Positions 6,232 through 13,263 of a stretch of DNA of 16,653 nt are shown piece after piece. The notes beneath the pieces are model-generated. The model saw only the letters and a program-made list of their open reading frames with translations. It did not search any database and was not told the DNA's origin. A program made the position numbers and the translations under genes. The stretch spans positions 1-16,653 of the forward strand of contig CANFOR010000033.1 of the NCBI GenBank assembly GCA_947448675.1. Reading direction: 5' to 3'. The stretch is from Betaproteobacteria bacterium (GTDB lineage: Bacteria; Pseudomonadota; Gammaproteobacteria; Burkholderiales; Burkholderiaceae_C). Position 1 is the first letter of the stretch. Each line of letters begins with the position of its first letter.

Positions 6232-6946
6232 GGTCTACGCAGTATTGGCGGGCGTTTCTGGACTTTTTGGCTGTGCTGCCGGGCCCAATGCCAACCCGCG
6301 CGACCCGCTAGAGCCACTGAATCGCTCGGTGTCAAAATTCAACGACGGCGTTGACCGTGCCGTGCTCAAGCCGGTGGCCACGGCCTACCGCGACGTGCTG
6401 CCATCACCCGTGCGCACAGGCGTGTACAACTTCTTTGGCAACATCAAAGACATGTGGTCCTTCGTCAACTCGGTTTTGCAGTTTCGGCCCACCTTGGCCA
6501 TCGACAACGCTGTGCGCGTTGCCATGAACACCTTCTTTGGCCTGGGCGGCTTGATCGACATTGCGGGCGAGTTTGGCATTGAGCGCCACTCGCAAGACTT
6601 TGGCCAAACCCTGGGGCGCTGGGGCGTGCCCACAGGCCCCTACATTGTGCTGCCGCTCTTGGGGCCGTCGAGCGTGCGCGACACGGCTTCGGTCTTGGTG
6701 TATTCCAAGGGTGACCCGGTGTGGAACCTCAAAGACATTGATTCGCGCAACAGCCTGTACCTGCTGCGCGGCATTGACCAGCGCGCCAAGCTCTTGAGCG
6801 CGGGCGAGCTGCTCGACCAAATTGCGCTGGACAAATACACCTTCACCCGCGACGCTTACTTGCAAAGCCGCGACTCGGAAATTTACCGAGGCAAACTTCA
6901 GCTGCGTGAGAGCGAGTCGGATAATTCCGACGCGCCCGAGAAATAA
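6188..6946 (+). CDS. mlaA: Outer-membrane phospholipid-removal lipoprotein MlaA (VacJ)
   Basis: The product is 252 aa. MlaA sits in the outer membrane, in enterobacteria in complex with trimeric porins, and extracts mislocalised phospholipids from the outer leaflet for MlaC. The N-terminus is a lipoprotein signal: basic residues (KK at 12-13), a hydrophobic core, and lipobox LFGC with the lipidated cysteine at 29. The family body follows: DPLEPLNRSVSKFND (about 39-53), LPSPVRTGVYNFFGNI, then FFGLGGLIDIAG with ERHSQDFGQTLGRWGVP, and GPYIVLPLLGPSSVRDT. It lies inside the mla operon, as in other betaproteobacteria, whereas E. coli keeps it elsewhere. The start overlaps the mlaD stop by 4 bases. 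The signal-peptide codons coincide with a dispersed repeat core. Confidence 0.95.
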   Translation: MTALSKTSFAIKKIAVYAVLAGVSGLFGCAAGPNANPRDPLEPLNRSVSKFNDGVDRAVLKPVATAYRDVLPSPVRTGVYNFFGNIKDMWSFVNSVLQFRPTLAIDNAVRVAMNTFFGLGGLIDIAGEFGIERHSQDFGQTLGRWGVPTGPYIVLPLLGPSSVRDTASVLVYSKGDPVWNLKDIDSRNSLYLLRGIDQRAKLLSAGELLDQIALDKYTFTRDAYLQSRDSEIYRGKLQLRESESDNSDAPEK

Positions 6947-7031
6947 GCCACAACCCGTGCTTAGCCCACAGTTTGTTACGATGCGACGCATTCTAGGGGT
7001 AGTCAGCCCGCCATGCTCAGCCGTTAAAGCC

Positions 7032-7048
7032 ATGTGGCCTCGCCACGT
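7032..7048 (+). other. Small RNA hairpin just upstream of mlaC
   Basis: ATGTGGC (7032-7038) and GCCACGT (7042-7048) pair with one U-G wobble around a CTC loop. The hairpin lies in the 116-base gap between mlaA and mlaC and ends 2 bases before the likely mlaC ribosome site GAAAG (7051-7055). It is not followed by a T-run and so is not a typical terminator. It might tune mlaC translation, or be chance. Confidence 0.25.
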
Positions 7049-7062
7049 TTGAAAGCCATACC

Positions 7063-7701
7063 ATGAAGTTTTTGCAATACCGTCGCTCTTTTTTAGGCTT
7101 GTTCATGGCTGCTAGCAGCTTGCTCGCAGCCCTCGCAGCCTTTGCTGCAGACGAAGCCCCTGACGCGATGGTCAAACGCCTGTCGGCAGACTTGCTAGAG
7201 ACCATCAAAAACGACAAAGCCATTCAAGCGGGTGATGCCAGCAAGGTGATGGCCTTGGTCGATGAAAAAATCTTGCCCAACATGAATTTTCAGCGCATGA
7301 CGGCGTCTGCCGTGGGCCGCAGCTGGCGCCAAGCCACGCCCGAGCAGCAAAAGCGTTTGCAGGACGAGTTCAAGACCCTGTTGGTGCGCACCTACTCGGG
7401 CGCGCTGGCCCGGGTAAAAGACCAGACCATTGCGCTCAAACCCCTGCGCGCAGCGCCGGAAGACACCGAAGTGATCGTGCGCAGCGAAGTGCGTGGCCGC
7501 GGCGACCCGATTCAGCTCGACTACCGCCTGGAAAAAGCCAGCGCACCCGCGACGGGTTGGAAGATTTATGACCTCAACGTATTGGGCGTGTGGTTGGTAG
7601 AAACCTACCGTGGCCAATTCTCGGAAGAAATCAACGCCAAGGGCATCGACGGTTTGATCAATTCCTTGAGCGAGCGCAACAAAGCCAACGCCAAAAAATA
7701 A
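7063..7701 (+). CDS. mlaC: Periplasmic phospholipid-binding shuttle MlaC
   Basis: The product is 212 aa. MlaC carries a phospholipid across the periplasm between outer-membrane MlaA and the MlaFEDB complex. It has a classical signal peptide: RR at 7-8, hydrophobic 9-27 and likely cleavage after AFA (about residue 29). The mature part has the Ttg2D/MlaC pattern: ILPNMNFQRMTASAVGRSWRQ (about 70-90), ATPEQQKRLQDEFKTLLVRTYSGAL, then DPIQLDYRLEK, GWKIYDLNVLGVWLVETYRGQF, and a C-terminal GIDGLINSLSERN helix. Length is normal. The gap to mlaA is 116 bases, larger than other spacings in this operon, and holds a small hairpin, so partial uncoupling of expression is possible. Confidence 0.95.
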   Translation: MKFLQYRRSFLGLFMAASSLLAALAAFAADEAPDAMVKRLSADLLETIKNDKAIQAGDASKVMALVDEKILPNMNFQRMTASAVGRSWRQATPEQQKRLQDEFKTLLVRTYSGALARVKDQTIALKPLRAAPEDTEVIVRSEVRGRGDPIQLDYRLEKASAPATGWKIYDLNVLGVWLVETYRGQFSEEINAKGIDGLINSLSERNKANAKK

Positions 7702-7713
7702 GCAGGCCTGCAC

Positions 7714-7986
7714 ATGCTGGTTCTACCCGCTGAACTCACCCACAAGCAGGCCAAGGCCTGCGCAGACATGCTCGCCCAGGCTTTGCGCAAGCAGTCCGAG
7801 CGCGCGGTGGTGGTGGAAGCGGCTGCGCTCACCCATTTCGACTCCAGCGCTCTGGCCGTGCTGTTAGAGTGCCGCCGTGAGGCGCTGGCGCAGGGTAAAA
7901 GTTTTTCGGTACGCCAATTGCCTGCCGATTTGCGCAAGCTCGCGGGCTTGTACGGAGTAGCCGCGCTCCTGCCCGCCGCGCCGTGA
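7714..7986 (+). CDS. mlaB: STAS-domain protein MlaB
   Basis: The product is 90 aa, a single STAS domain. MlaB binds MlaF on the cytoplasmic side and stabilises the MlaFEDB transporter. The diagnostic central segment is VVEAAALTHFDSSALAVLLECRREA (about 31-55), where the DSSA loop corresponds to the Ser/Thr site of anti-sigma-factor antagonists. The C-terminal part VRQLPADLRKLAGLYGVAALLP is the usual last strand and helix. The sequence is too divergent to name without context, but it sits 12 bases behind mlaC at the expected end of the Mla gene set. No frameshift or truncation is seen. Confidence 0.9.
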   Translation: MLVLPAELTHKQAKACADMLAQALRKQSERAVVVEAAALTHFDSSALAVLLECRREALAQGKSFSVRQLPADLRKLAGLYGVAALLPAAP

Positions 7987-7998
7987 GCCTGCACAGGC

Positions 7999-8004
7999 TA
8001 AAAT
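7999..8004 (+). promoter_or_regulatory. Candidate -10 element just ahead of the ABC exporter genes
   Basis: TAAAAT matches TATAAT at five of six positions and ends 10 bases before the ATG at 8015. No convincing -35 lies at 16-18 bases. If used, the transcript would start within a few bases of the start codon (near-leaderless), which would fit the missing ribosome site. Confidence 0.25.
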
Positions 8005-8014
8005 AGCGGCTTTC

Positions 8015-8920
8015 ATGGCCGCTGTCTCTTTCCAATCCGTCTCCAAAACCTATGCCTCGGCCAAAGGGAATACCCAGGCCTTGGACGGCGTGCGCTTTGA
8101 CATTGAAGAGGGCGAGTTTTTTGGCCTGCTCGGCCCCAACGGTGCAGGCAAAACCACCTTGATCAGCATTTTAGCGGGCTTGGTGCGCGCCACTTCGGGC
8201 GACATCACCGTGCACGGCAGCAATGTGCGCAGCGATTTCGCTGCCGCTCGGCGCAAACTCGGAGTGGTGCCACAAGAGCTGGTGTTTGACCCTTTCTTCA
8301 ATGTGCGCGAGGCGCTGCGCATTCAGTCGGGTTACTTTGGCGTGAAGAACAACGACGCCTGGATCGACGAGCTGCTCGAGAGCCTGGGCCTGGCCGGCAA
8401 AGCCGACTCCAATATGCGCCAGCTCTCCGGTGGCATGAAGCGCCGCGTACTGGTGGCGCAGGCCTTGGTGCACAAGCCACCGGTGATCGTGCTCGACGAG
8501 CCCACAGCAGGCGTCGACGTGGAGCTGCGCCAAACCCTGTGGCAATTCATCGCCAAGCTCAACAAGCAGGGCTCCACCGTGCTGCTGACGACCCATTACC
8601 TGGAAGAGGCTGAAGCCCTGTGCGGCCGCATTGCCATGCTGAAAAACGGCAAAGTGGTGGCCTTAGACCGCACCAGCGAGTTGCTCAAATCTGCATCGAG
8701 CAATGTGTTGCGCTTCAAAATTGATAGCGAACTACCCAAGCAGCTGGCCGACAAAGCCCGTATCACCGGACGCATCGTGCAGTTCCCCGCGCACAACGCA
8801 GCCGAAATCGAGCAGTACCTCGCCGCCATCCGCGAGGCGGGCCTGAAAGCCGAAGACGTTGAAATTCGCAAAGCCGATTTAGAAGATGTCTTCCTCGACG
8901 TGATGGGAGAACACCCATGA
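8015..8920 (+). CDS. ABC-2 type exporter, ATP-binding protein (YadG-like)
   Basis: The product is 301 aa, the ATPase of an ABC exporter. Motifs are Walker A GPNGAGKT (40-47), Q-loop in VVPQELVFDPFFNV (Gln87), signature LSGGMKRR (137-144), Walker B VIVLDEPTAGVD (Asp161, Glu162) and H-loop His194 (TTHYLEEAE). A C-terminal extension of about 80 residues ends in LEDVFLDVMG, the usual tail of drug/O-antigen-type (DrrA/NodI/YadG) exporters. It pairs with the permease gene through an ATGA overlap (8917-8920). The substrate is unknown. The pair lies between mlaB and bolA-murA, an arrangement I recall in other Burkholderiales, which hints at an envelope role without proving one. The ribosome site is not evident before the ATG. 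Confidence 0.92.
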   Translation: MAAVSFQSVSKTYASAKGNTQALDGVRFDIEEGEFFGLLGPNGAGKTTLISILAGLVRATSGDITVHGSNVRSDFAAARRKLGVVPQELVFDPFFNVREALRIQSGYFGVKNNDAWIDELLESLGLAGKADSNMRQLSGGMKRRVLVAQALVHKPPVIVLDEPTAGVDVELRQTLWQFIAKLNKQGSTVLLTTHYLEEAEALCGRIAMLKNGKVVALDRTSELLKSASSNVLRFKIDSELPKQLADKARITGRIVQFPAHNAAEIEQYLAAIREAGLKAEDVEIRKADLEDVFLDVMGEHP

Positions 8921-9672
8921 CCGGTTGGCAAACGCTTTTGTACAAAGAGGTGCTGCGTTTTTGGAAGGTCGGCTTCCAAACCGTCGCCGCGCCGGTGCTT
9001 ACCGCCGTGCTCTACATGTTGATTTTTGGCCATGTGCTTGAGGGCAATGTCAAGGTCTATAACCAACTCAGCTACACCGCGTTTTTGGTGCCGGGCTTGG
9101 TCATGATGAGCGTGCTACAAAACGCCTTTGCCAATAGCTCGTCGAGCCTGGTGCAGAGCAAAATCATGGGCAACTTGGTATTTCTGTTGCTCACGCCGCT
9201 GGGCCATTGGAGCTGGTTCTTTGCCTACGTGGGTTCGTCGGTCGTGCGCGGTTTGGCAGTAGGTACAGGGGTGTTCATCGTCACGGCTTGGTTTGCGCAT
9301 TTGAGCTTTGTCGCCCCGCTGTGGATCGTGGTGTTTGCCGTGTTGGGCGCGGCCATGCTGGGCAGCTTGGGACTGATTGCCGGTTTGTGGGCCGAGAAGT
9401 TTGACCAAATGGCGGGTTTTCAAAACTTCATCATCATGCCCATGACGTTTTTGTCGGGCGTGTTTTATTCCATCCATTCTCTCCCGCCGTTTTGGCAAAC
9501 CGTGAGCCACCTCAACCCGTTTTTCTACATGATTGACGGCTTTCGCTATGGCTTCTTTGGCGTGAGCGATGTCTCGCCTTGGACCAGCCTGGCGGTGGTG
9601 GGCACGGCTTTTATCTTGGTCGCAGCACTGGCAGTGCATTTGCTGCGCATTGGCTACAAAATACGTTCATGA
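8917..9672 (+). CDS. ABC-2 type exporter, permease (YadH-like)
   Basis: The product is 251 aa, the membrane partner of the ATPase at 8015-8920. About six hydrophobic segments are visible (near 20-37, 55-72, 100-125, 133-160, 170-190 and 222-243). The family signature of ABC-2 permeases is clear in the second half: GLIAGLWAEKFDQMAGFQNF, MPMTFLSGVFYSIHSLPPFW, then HLNPFFYMIDGFRYGFFG (about 205-222). Length is normal. It is coupled to the ATPase by a 4-base overlap and its stop overlaps the bolA start by ATGA (9669-9672), so it is part of one continuous transcription unit. The transported molecule cannot be told from sequence. Confidence 0.92.
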   Translation: MTGWQTLLYKEVLRFWKVGFQTVAAPVLTAVLYMLIFGHVLEGNVKVYNQLSYTAFLVPGLVMMSVLQNAFANSSSSLVQSKIMGNLVFLLLTPLGHWSWFFAYVGSSVVRGLAVGTGVFIVTAWFAHLSFVAPLWIVVFAVLGAAMLGSLGLIAGLWAEKFDQMAGFQNFIIMPMTFLSGVFYSIHSLPPFWQTVSHLNPFFYMIDGFRYGFFGVSDVSPWTSLAVVGTAFILVAALAVHLLRIGYKIRS

Positions 9673-9911
9673 CCGCAGACGAACTCAAAACCCTTATCTC
9701 CGCAAGCCTGGCCTGTGAACACATCGAGTTGGAGGGGGACGGCCGCCATTGGTATGCCACCATTGTCTCGGCCGCGTTCGAGGGCAAACGCCTGATTCAA
9801 CGCCACCAGCGCGTCTACGCCACGCTGGGCGCCAAAATGCATACCGACGAGGTGCATGCCCTGTCGATGAAAACCCATACGCCTGCCGAATGGCTGGCCT
9901 TATCGCAATAA
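9669..9911 (+). CDS. BolA/IbaG family protein
   Basis: The product is 80 aa. BolA-family proteins work with monothiol glutaredoxins in iron-sulfur cluster handling; IbaG (YrbA) is the form encoded between mlaB and murA in E. coli. The fold is recognised by GDGRHWYATIVSAAFEGKRLIQ (about 24-44), the RHQRVYATLGAKM segment with the conserved His, and the end HTDEVHALSMKTHTPAEW. The start MTADELK at 9669 was chosen because it begins at the family's normal N-terminus and overlaps the permease stop by ATGA; an upstream in-frame ATG (9579) would add 30 residues inside the permease gene. Its place directly before murA matches the ibaG-murA pairing. Confidence 0.92.
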   Translation: MTADELKTLISASLACEHIELEGDGRHWYATIVSAAFEGKRLIQRHQRVYATLGAKMHTDEVHALSMKTHTPAEWLALSQ

Positions 9912-9950
9912 GCGCCCACCTGTGGGCCAACCACCAGCATTGAGTGTGAC

Positions 9951-11216
9951 ATGGACAAATTACTGATTCGCGGTGGGCGCCAGCTCCACGGCGAGGTCTT
10001 GGTATCGGGTGCTAAAAACGCCGCTCTGCCCGAGCTGTGCGCAGCCCTGCTAACGGCCGAGCCGGTGGTGTTGCGCAATGTGCCGCGCTTGCAAGATGTT
10101 TCGACCATGCTCAAGTTGATTCGCAACATGGGAGTGCTGGCCGAGCGTGGTGAAGACGGCGCAGTGCGCATCGATGCCAGCGCTTTGAGCTCACCCGAAG
10201 CGCCCTACGAGCTGGTAAAAACCATGCGTGCCTCGGTGCTGGCCCTGGGCCCGCTGTTGGCGCGCTTTGGCGAGGCCACGGTGTCTTTGCCCGGCGGCTG
10301 CGCGATTGGCTCGCGCCCGGTAGACCAGCACATCAAGGGCTTGCAGGCTATGGGCGCCGAGATTGTGGTCGAGCACGGCTACATGATCGCCAAGCTGGCG
10401 AAGGGCCAAACCCGGCTGCATGGCGCGCGCATTACCACCGACATGGTCACCGTTACCGGCACTGAAAACTTTCTTATGGCCGCCGCTTTGGCCGATGGCG
10501 AAACGGTGCTCGAAAACGCGGCGCAAGAGCCAGAAATTTCTGACCTCGCCGAGATGCTGATCGCCATGGGTGCCCAGATCGAAGGCCATGGCACGAGCAA
10601 AATTCGCATCCAAGGTGTGGCGCGCTTGCGAGGCTGTAGCCACCAAGTGGTGGCCGATCGCATTGAGTGCGGCACCTTCTTATGCGCCGTTGCGGCCACC
10701 GGTGGTGATGTGGTTTTGAAACACGGCCGCGCCGACCATCTCGACGCGGTGATCGACAAGCTGCGCGAAGCGGGTGCCGCGGTCACCGCAGTGGAGAGTG
10801 GCATTCGCGTGCAAGCCTCGGGCCGCTTGAAGGCGCAGAGTTTTCGCACCACCGAATACCCCGGCTTTCCCACCGATATGCAAGCTCAATTCATGGCACT
10901 CAATTGCGTGGCGCTGGGCAATGCCAAGGTCACTGAAACCATTTTTGAAAACCGCTTCATGCACGTGAACGAAATGGTGCGTCTGGGTGCCAAAATCCAA
11001 ATCGATGGCAAGGTCGCTGTCATGGAAGGCGTAGACAAACTCAGCGGCGCAACCGTGATGGCCACCGACTTGCGCGCCTCGGCCTCGCTGGTGATCGCCG
11101 GTTTGGTGGCCAGCGGCGAGACGGTGGTAGACCGCATCTACCACCTCGACCGGGGCTACGACCAAATGGAAGCCAAGCTGCGTGGCCTCGGTGCCGACAT
11201 TGAAAGAATTCAATGA
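9951..11216 (+). CDS. murA: UDP-N-acetylglucosamine 1-carboxyvinyltransferase MurA
   Basis: The product is 421 aa, full length. MurA transfers enolpyruvate from PEP to UDP-GlcNAc, the first committed step of peptidoglycan synthesis, in the cytoplasm. Key features are Lys22-Asn23 in SGAKNAALP, the fosfomycin-target loop SLPGGCAIGSRPVDQH with catalytic Cys117 (Cys rather than the resistant Asp), MRASVLALGPLLARFG, and TTEYPGFPTDMQAQ carrying the conserved Asp. The C-terminus ends AKLRGLGADIERI as in the family. It lies 39 bases after bolA; that gap holds a GCCCAC/GTGGGC inverted repeat (9914-9927). The stop overlaps the hisG start by ATGA, so cell-wall and histidine genes are in one run. Confidence 0.97.
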   Translation: MDKLLIRGGRQLHGEVLVSGAKNAALPELCAALLTAEPVVLRNVPRLQDVSTMLKLIRNMGVLAERGEDGAVRIDASALSSPEAPYELVKTMRASVLALGPLLARFGEATVSLPGGCAIGSRPVDQHIKGLQAMGAEIVVEHGYMIAKLAKGQTRLHGARITTDMVTVTGTENFLMAAALADGETVLENAAQEPEISDLAEMLIAMGAQIEGHGTSKIRIQGVARLRGCSHQVVADRIECGTFLCAVAATGGDVVLKHGRADHLDAVIDKLREAGAAVTAVESGIRVQASGRLKAQSFRTTEYPGFPTDMQAQFMALNCVALGNAKVTETIFENRFMHVNEMVRLGAKIQIDGKVAVMEGVDKLSGATVMATDLRASASLVIAGLVASGETVVDRIYHLDRGYDQMEAKLRGLGADIERIQ

Positions 11217-11860
11217 TTACTCTCGCACTTTCAAAAGGTCGTATCTTTGATGAAACCCTGCCCCTGCTCGCAGCGGCGGGCATCGAAGTACTCGAAGACC
11301 CCGAAAAATCACGCAAGCTGATTTTGGCCACCAACCAAGCCGGTGTGCGGGTGGTGCTGGTGCGTGCCTCCGACGTGCCCACCTATGTGCAGTACGGCGG
11401 CGCCGACATGGGCGTGACCGGCAAAGACACGCTGATGGAGTCGGGCAGCCAGGGCCTGTACCAACCGCTCGATTTGCAAATTGCCAAATGCCGCGTCAGT
11501 GTGGCGGTGCGTGCCGATTTTGACTACGCCAGTGCCGTCAAGCAAGGCTCGCGCCTCAAGGTTGCTACTAAATACGTAGCGATTGCGCGCGAATTTTTTG
11601 CCGCCAAGGGCGTGCATGTGGACTTGATCAAGCTCTATGGCAGCATGGAGTTGGCCCCACTCACCGGCCTGGCTGACGCGATCGTTGACCTGGTGTCGAC
11701 TGGCAATACGCTCAAGGCCAATCATTTGGTCGAGGTCGAGCACATCATCGACATCAGCTCGCGCTTGGTGGTCAACCAAGCCGCGCTCAAGCTCAAGCAG
11801 GAGCCGATTCGCGCCATCATCGACGCCTTTGCAGCAGCCGTGCAAAAGCGTAATCCGTAA
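11213..11860 (+). CDS. hisG: ATP phosphoribosyltransferase, short form (HisGs)
   Basis: The product is 215 aa. HisG joins ATP and PRPP to give phosphoribosyl-ATP, the first step of histidine synthesis. The sequence opens ITLALSKGRIFDETLPLL and shows VRASDVPTYVQYGGADMGVTGKD (about 46-68), KVATKYVAIAREFF, and the PRPP-binding segment DAIVDLVSTGNTLKANHL (about 157-174). At 215 residues it lacks the C-terminal ACT-like regulatory domain of the long (about 300 aa) enzyme, so by family rules it needs HisZ for activity and feedback. No hisZ is in the window; in many betaproteobacteria it lies elsewhere, near purA. The gene overlaps murA by 4 bases. Confidence 0.96.
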   Translation: MITLALSKGRIFDETLPLLAAAGIEVLEDPEKSRKLILATNQAGVRVVLVRASDVPTYVQYGGADMGVTGKDTLMESGSQGLYQPLDLQIAKCRVSVAVRADFDYASAVKQGSRLKVATKYVAIAREFFAAKGVHVDLIKLYGSMELAPLTGLADAIVDLVSTGNTLKANHLVEVEHIIDISSRLVVNQAALKLKQEPIRAIIDAFAAAVQKRNP

Positions 11861-11865
11861 ATTAA

Positions 11866-11890
11866 ACGCTATGAATTTAATAGCTGCTCC
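11866..11890 (-). repeat. Core of the dispersed repeat, inverted, over the hisD start
   Basis: On the minus strand this reads GCAGCTATTAAATTCATAGCG, close to the core GCAGCTACTAAAAAAATAGC at 101-120. Only the core is convincing; the GGTAAAAAATG box is not at the expected distance. The hisD start codon (11871) lies inside it, and codons 2-6 (NLIAA) come from it. Confidence 0.4.
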
Positions 11891-13187
11891 CGCGCGTCTG
11901 TCAACGCTCTCAGCCGATTTTGATCAAAAATTTCAGGCTAAATTGCACTGGAATGCGCAAACCGATGCTGCCATCGAGCACAGCGTAGAAGCCATCTTGG
12001 CCGACGTGCAAAAACGCGGCGACGCAGCCGTGCTGGAATACACCGCGCGTTGGGACGGCGTGCAGGCCGCCAGTGTGGCGGCATTGGAGTTGACCCAGGC
12101 CGAACTCAAAGCCGCCTTTGACGCGCTGCCTGCCGAACAAAGCCAAGCCCTGCAGCAAGCCGCAGCGAGGGTGCGCAGCTACCACGCGGCACAGAAAAAG
12201 GCCAATGGCGAGAGCTGGAGCTACCGCGACGCCGACGGCAGCTTGCTCGGCCAAAAAGTCACCCCGCTCGACCGCGTCGGCATCTACGTGCCCGGCGGTA
12301 AAGCAGCCTACCCATCGAGCGTTTTGATGAACGCCATCCCGGCGCATGTGGCGGGCGTGGGCGAGATCATCATGGTTGTGCCTACGCCGCGCAACGAGAA
12401 GAACGCCTTGGTGCTGGCTGCCGCCTACGTGGCCGGTGTCAGCCGCGCCTTCACCATCGGCGGCGCGCAGGCCATAGCGGCCCTGGCCTACGGCACAGCC
12501 ACCATTCCCAAGGTTGACAAAATCACCGGCCCTGGCAATGCCTATGTGGCCAGCGCCAAGAAGCGCGTGTTTGGCATGGTCGGTATTGACATGATCGCGG
12601 GCCCGAGTGAAATTTTGGTGTTGGCCGATGGCTCCACCCCACCCGACTGGGTGGCCATGGACCTGTTCAGCCAAGCCGAACACGACGAGCTGGCGCAAAG
12701 CATTTTGCTCTGCCCCGACGCAGCCTATATCGACGCCGTGCAGGCCAGCATCGAGCACCTGTTGCCCGAGATGCCGCGCAAAGCCATCATCGCTAAAAGC
12801 CTGAACGACCGCGGTGCGCTGATCCACACCCGCAGTATGGAAGAGGCCTGCGCTCTCAGTAACCGCATTGCGCCCGAGCACTTAGAAATATCGAGCCGCG
12901 AGCCGCACCGCTGGGAGCCCTTGCTCAAACACGCAGGCGCTATATTTTTAGGAGCATTCACCAGCGAATCCTTAGGCGACTACTGCGCTGGCCCTAACCA
13001 CGTGCTGCCCACCAGCGGCACCGCCCGCTTTAGCAGCCCGCTGGGCGTGTACGACTTTCAAAAACGCAGCAGCATCATCGAAGTGAGCGAGCAGGGCGCG
13101 CAAGTGCTGGGCCGCATAGCCTCGGTGCTCGCGCACGGCGAAGGCTTGCAGGCGCATGCCCGCGCAGCGGAGATGCGGCTTCGGTAG
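11871..13187 (+). CDS. hisD: Histidinol dehydrogenase
   Basis: The product is 438 aa from the ATG at 11871. The open frame extends back to 11637, but that part is a shadow of hisG and 11871 gives the usual length and N-terminus. HisD carries out the last two steps, histidinol to histidine, with two NAD and zinc. Motifs are DRVGIYVPGGKAAYPS, PKVDKITGPGNAYVASAKK, VGIDMIAGPSEILV, DLFSQAEHDELAQS (Gln and His zinc ligands), NRIAPEHLEI (catalytic Glu-His pair), DYCAGPNHVLPTSG (Asp ligand) and the C-terminal HGEGLQAHARAAEMRL (His ligand). It lies 10 bases after hisG with no good ribosome site. It is followed by an AT-rich hairpin and then hisC on the other strand. Confidence 0.96.
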   Translation: MNLIAAPARLSTLSADFDQKFQAKLHWNAQTDAAIEHSVEAILADVQKRGDAAVLEYTARWDGVQAASVAALELTQAELKAAFDALPAEQSQALQQAAARVRSYHAAQKKANGESWSYRDADGSLLGQKVTPLDRVGIYVPGGKAAYPSSVLMNAIPAHVAGVGEIIMVVPTPRNEKNALVLAAAYVAGVSRAFTIGGAQAIAALAYGTATIPKVDKITGPGNAYVASAKKRVFGMVGIDMIAGPSEILVLADGSTPPDWVAMDLFSQAEHDELAQSILLCPDAAYIDAVQASIEHLLPEMPRKAIIAKSLNDRGALIHTRSMEEACALSNRIAPEHLEISSREPHRWEPLLKHAGAIFLGAFTSESLGDYCAGPNHVLPTSGTARFSSPLGVYDFQKRSSIIEVSEQGAQVLGRIASVLAHGEGLQAHARAAEMRLR

Positions 13188-13218
13188 GCTGTCAGTGGAG
13201 ATGCGCCGAGAGCGTGAG

Positions 13219-13257
13219 TATTTGTTATTTCAAGATTTGATCTTGAAATAACAAATA
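13219..13257. terminator. Perfect 18-bp-arm AT-rich hairpin between convergent hisD and hisC
   Basis: The arm TATTTGTTATTTCAAGAT (13219-13236) and its exact reverse complement (13240-13257) flank a TTG loop. It lies 31 bases past the hisD stop and 6 bases past the hisC stop. The U-rich 3' side could serve as a two-way terminator or an mRNA 3' end stabiliser for both convergent genes. It lacks the GC-rich stem and separate U-tract of a standard terminator, so the function is inferred. The arm is far more AT-rich than its surroundings. Confidence 0.55.
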
Positions 13258-13263
13258 TGCGTT

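Noticed and set aside
9579..9668. Upstream start for the BolA-family gene adding 30 residues
   Set aside because: The extra residues are the permease gene read out of frame; MTADELK at 9669 is the family N-terminus with an ATGA overlap.
9914..9927. GCCCAC/GTGGGC inverted repeat between bolA and murA as a terminator
   Set aside because: The two-base loop is too tight, there is no T-run, and termination there would cut off murA.
11637..11870. N-terminal extension of hisD to 516 residues
   Set aside because: It lies wholly inside hisG in another frame; its Arg/Ser-rich sequence is not HisD-like, and the ATG at 11871 gives the normal length.
11910..12881. 323-residue minus-strand open frame opposite hisD
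   Set aside because: It is a shadow of hisD with Gly/His/Ala bias, no ribosome site and no family resemblance.
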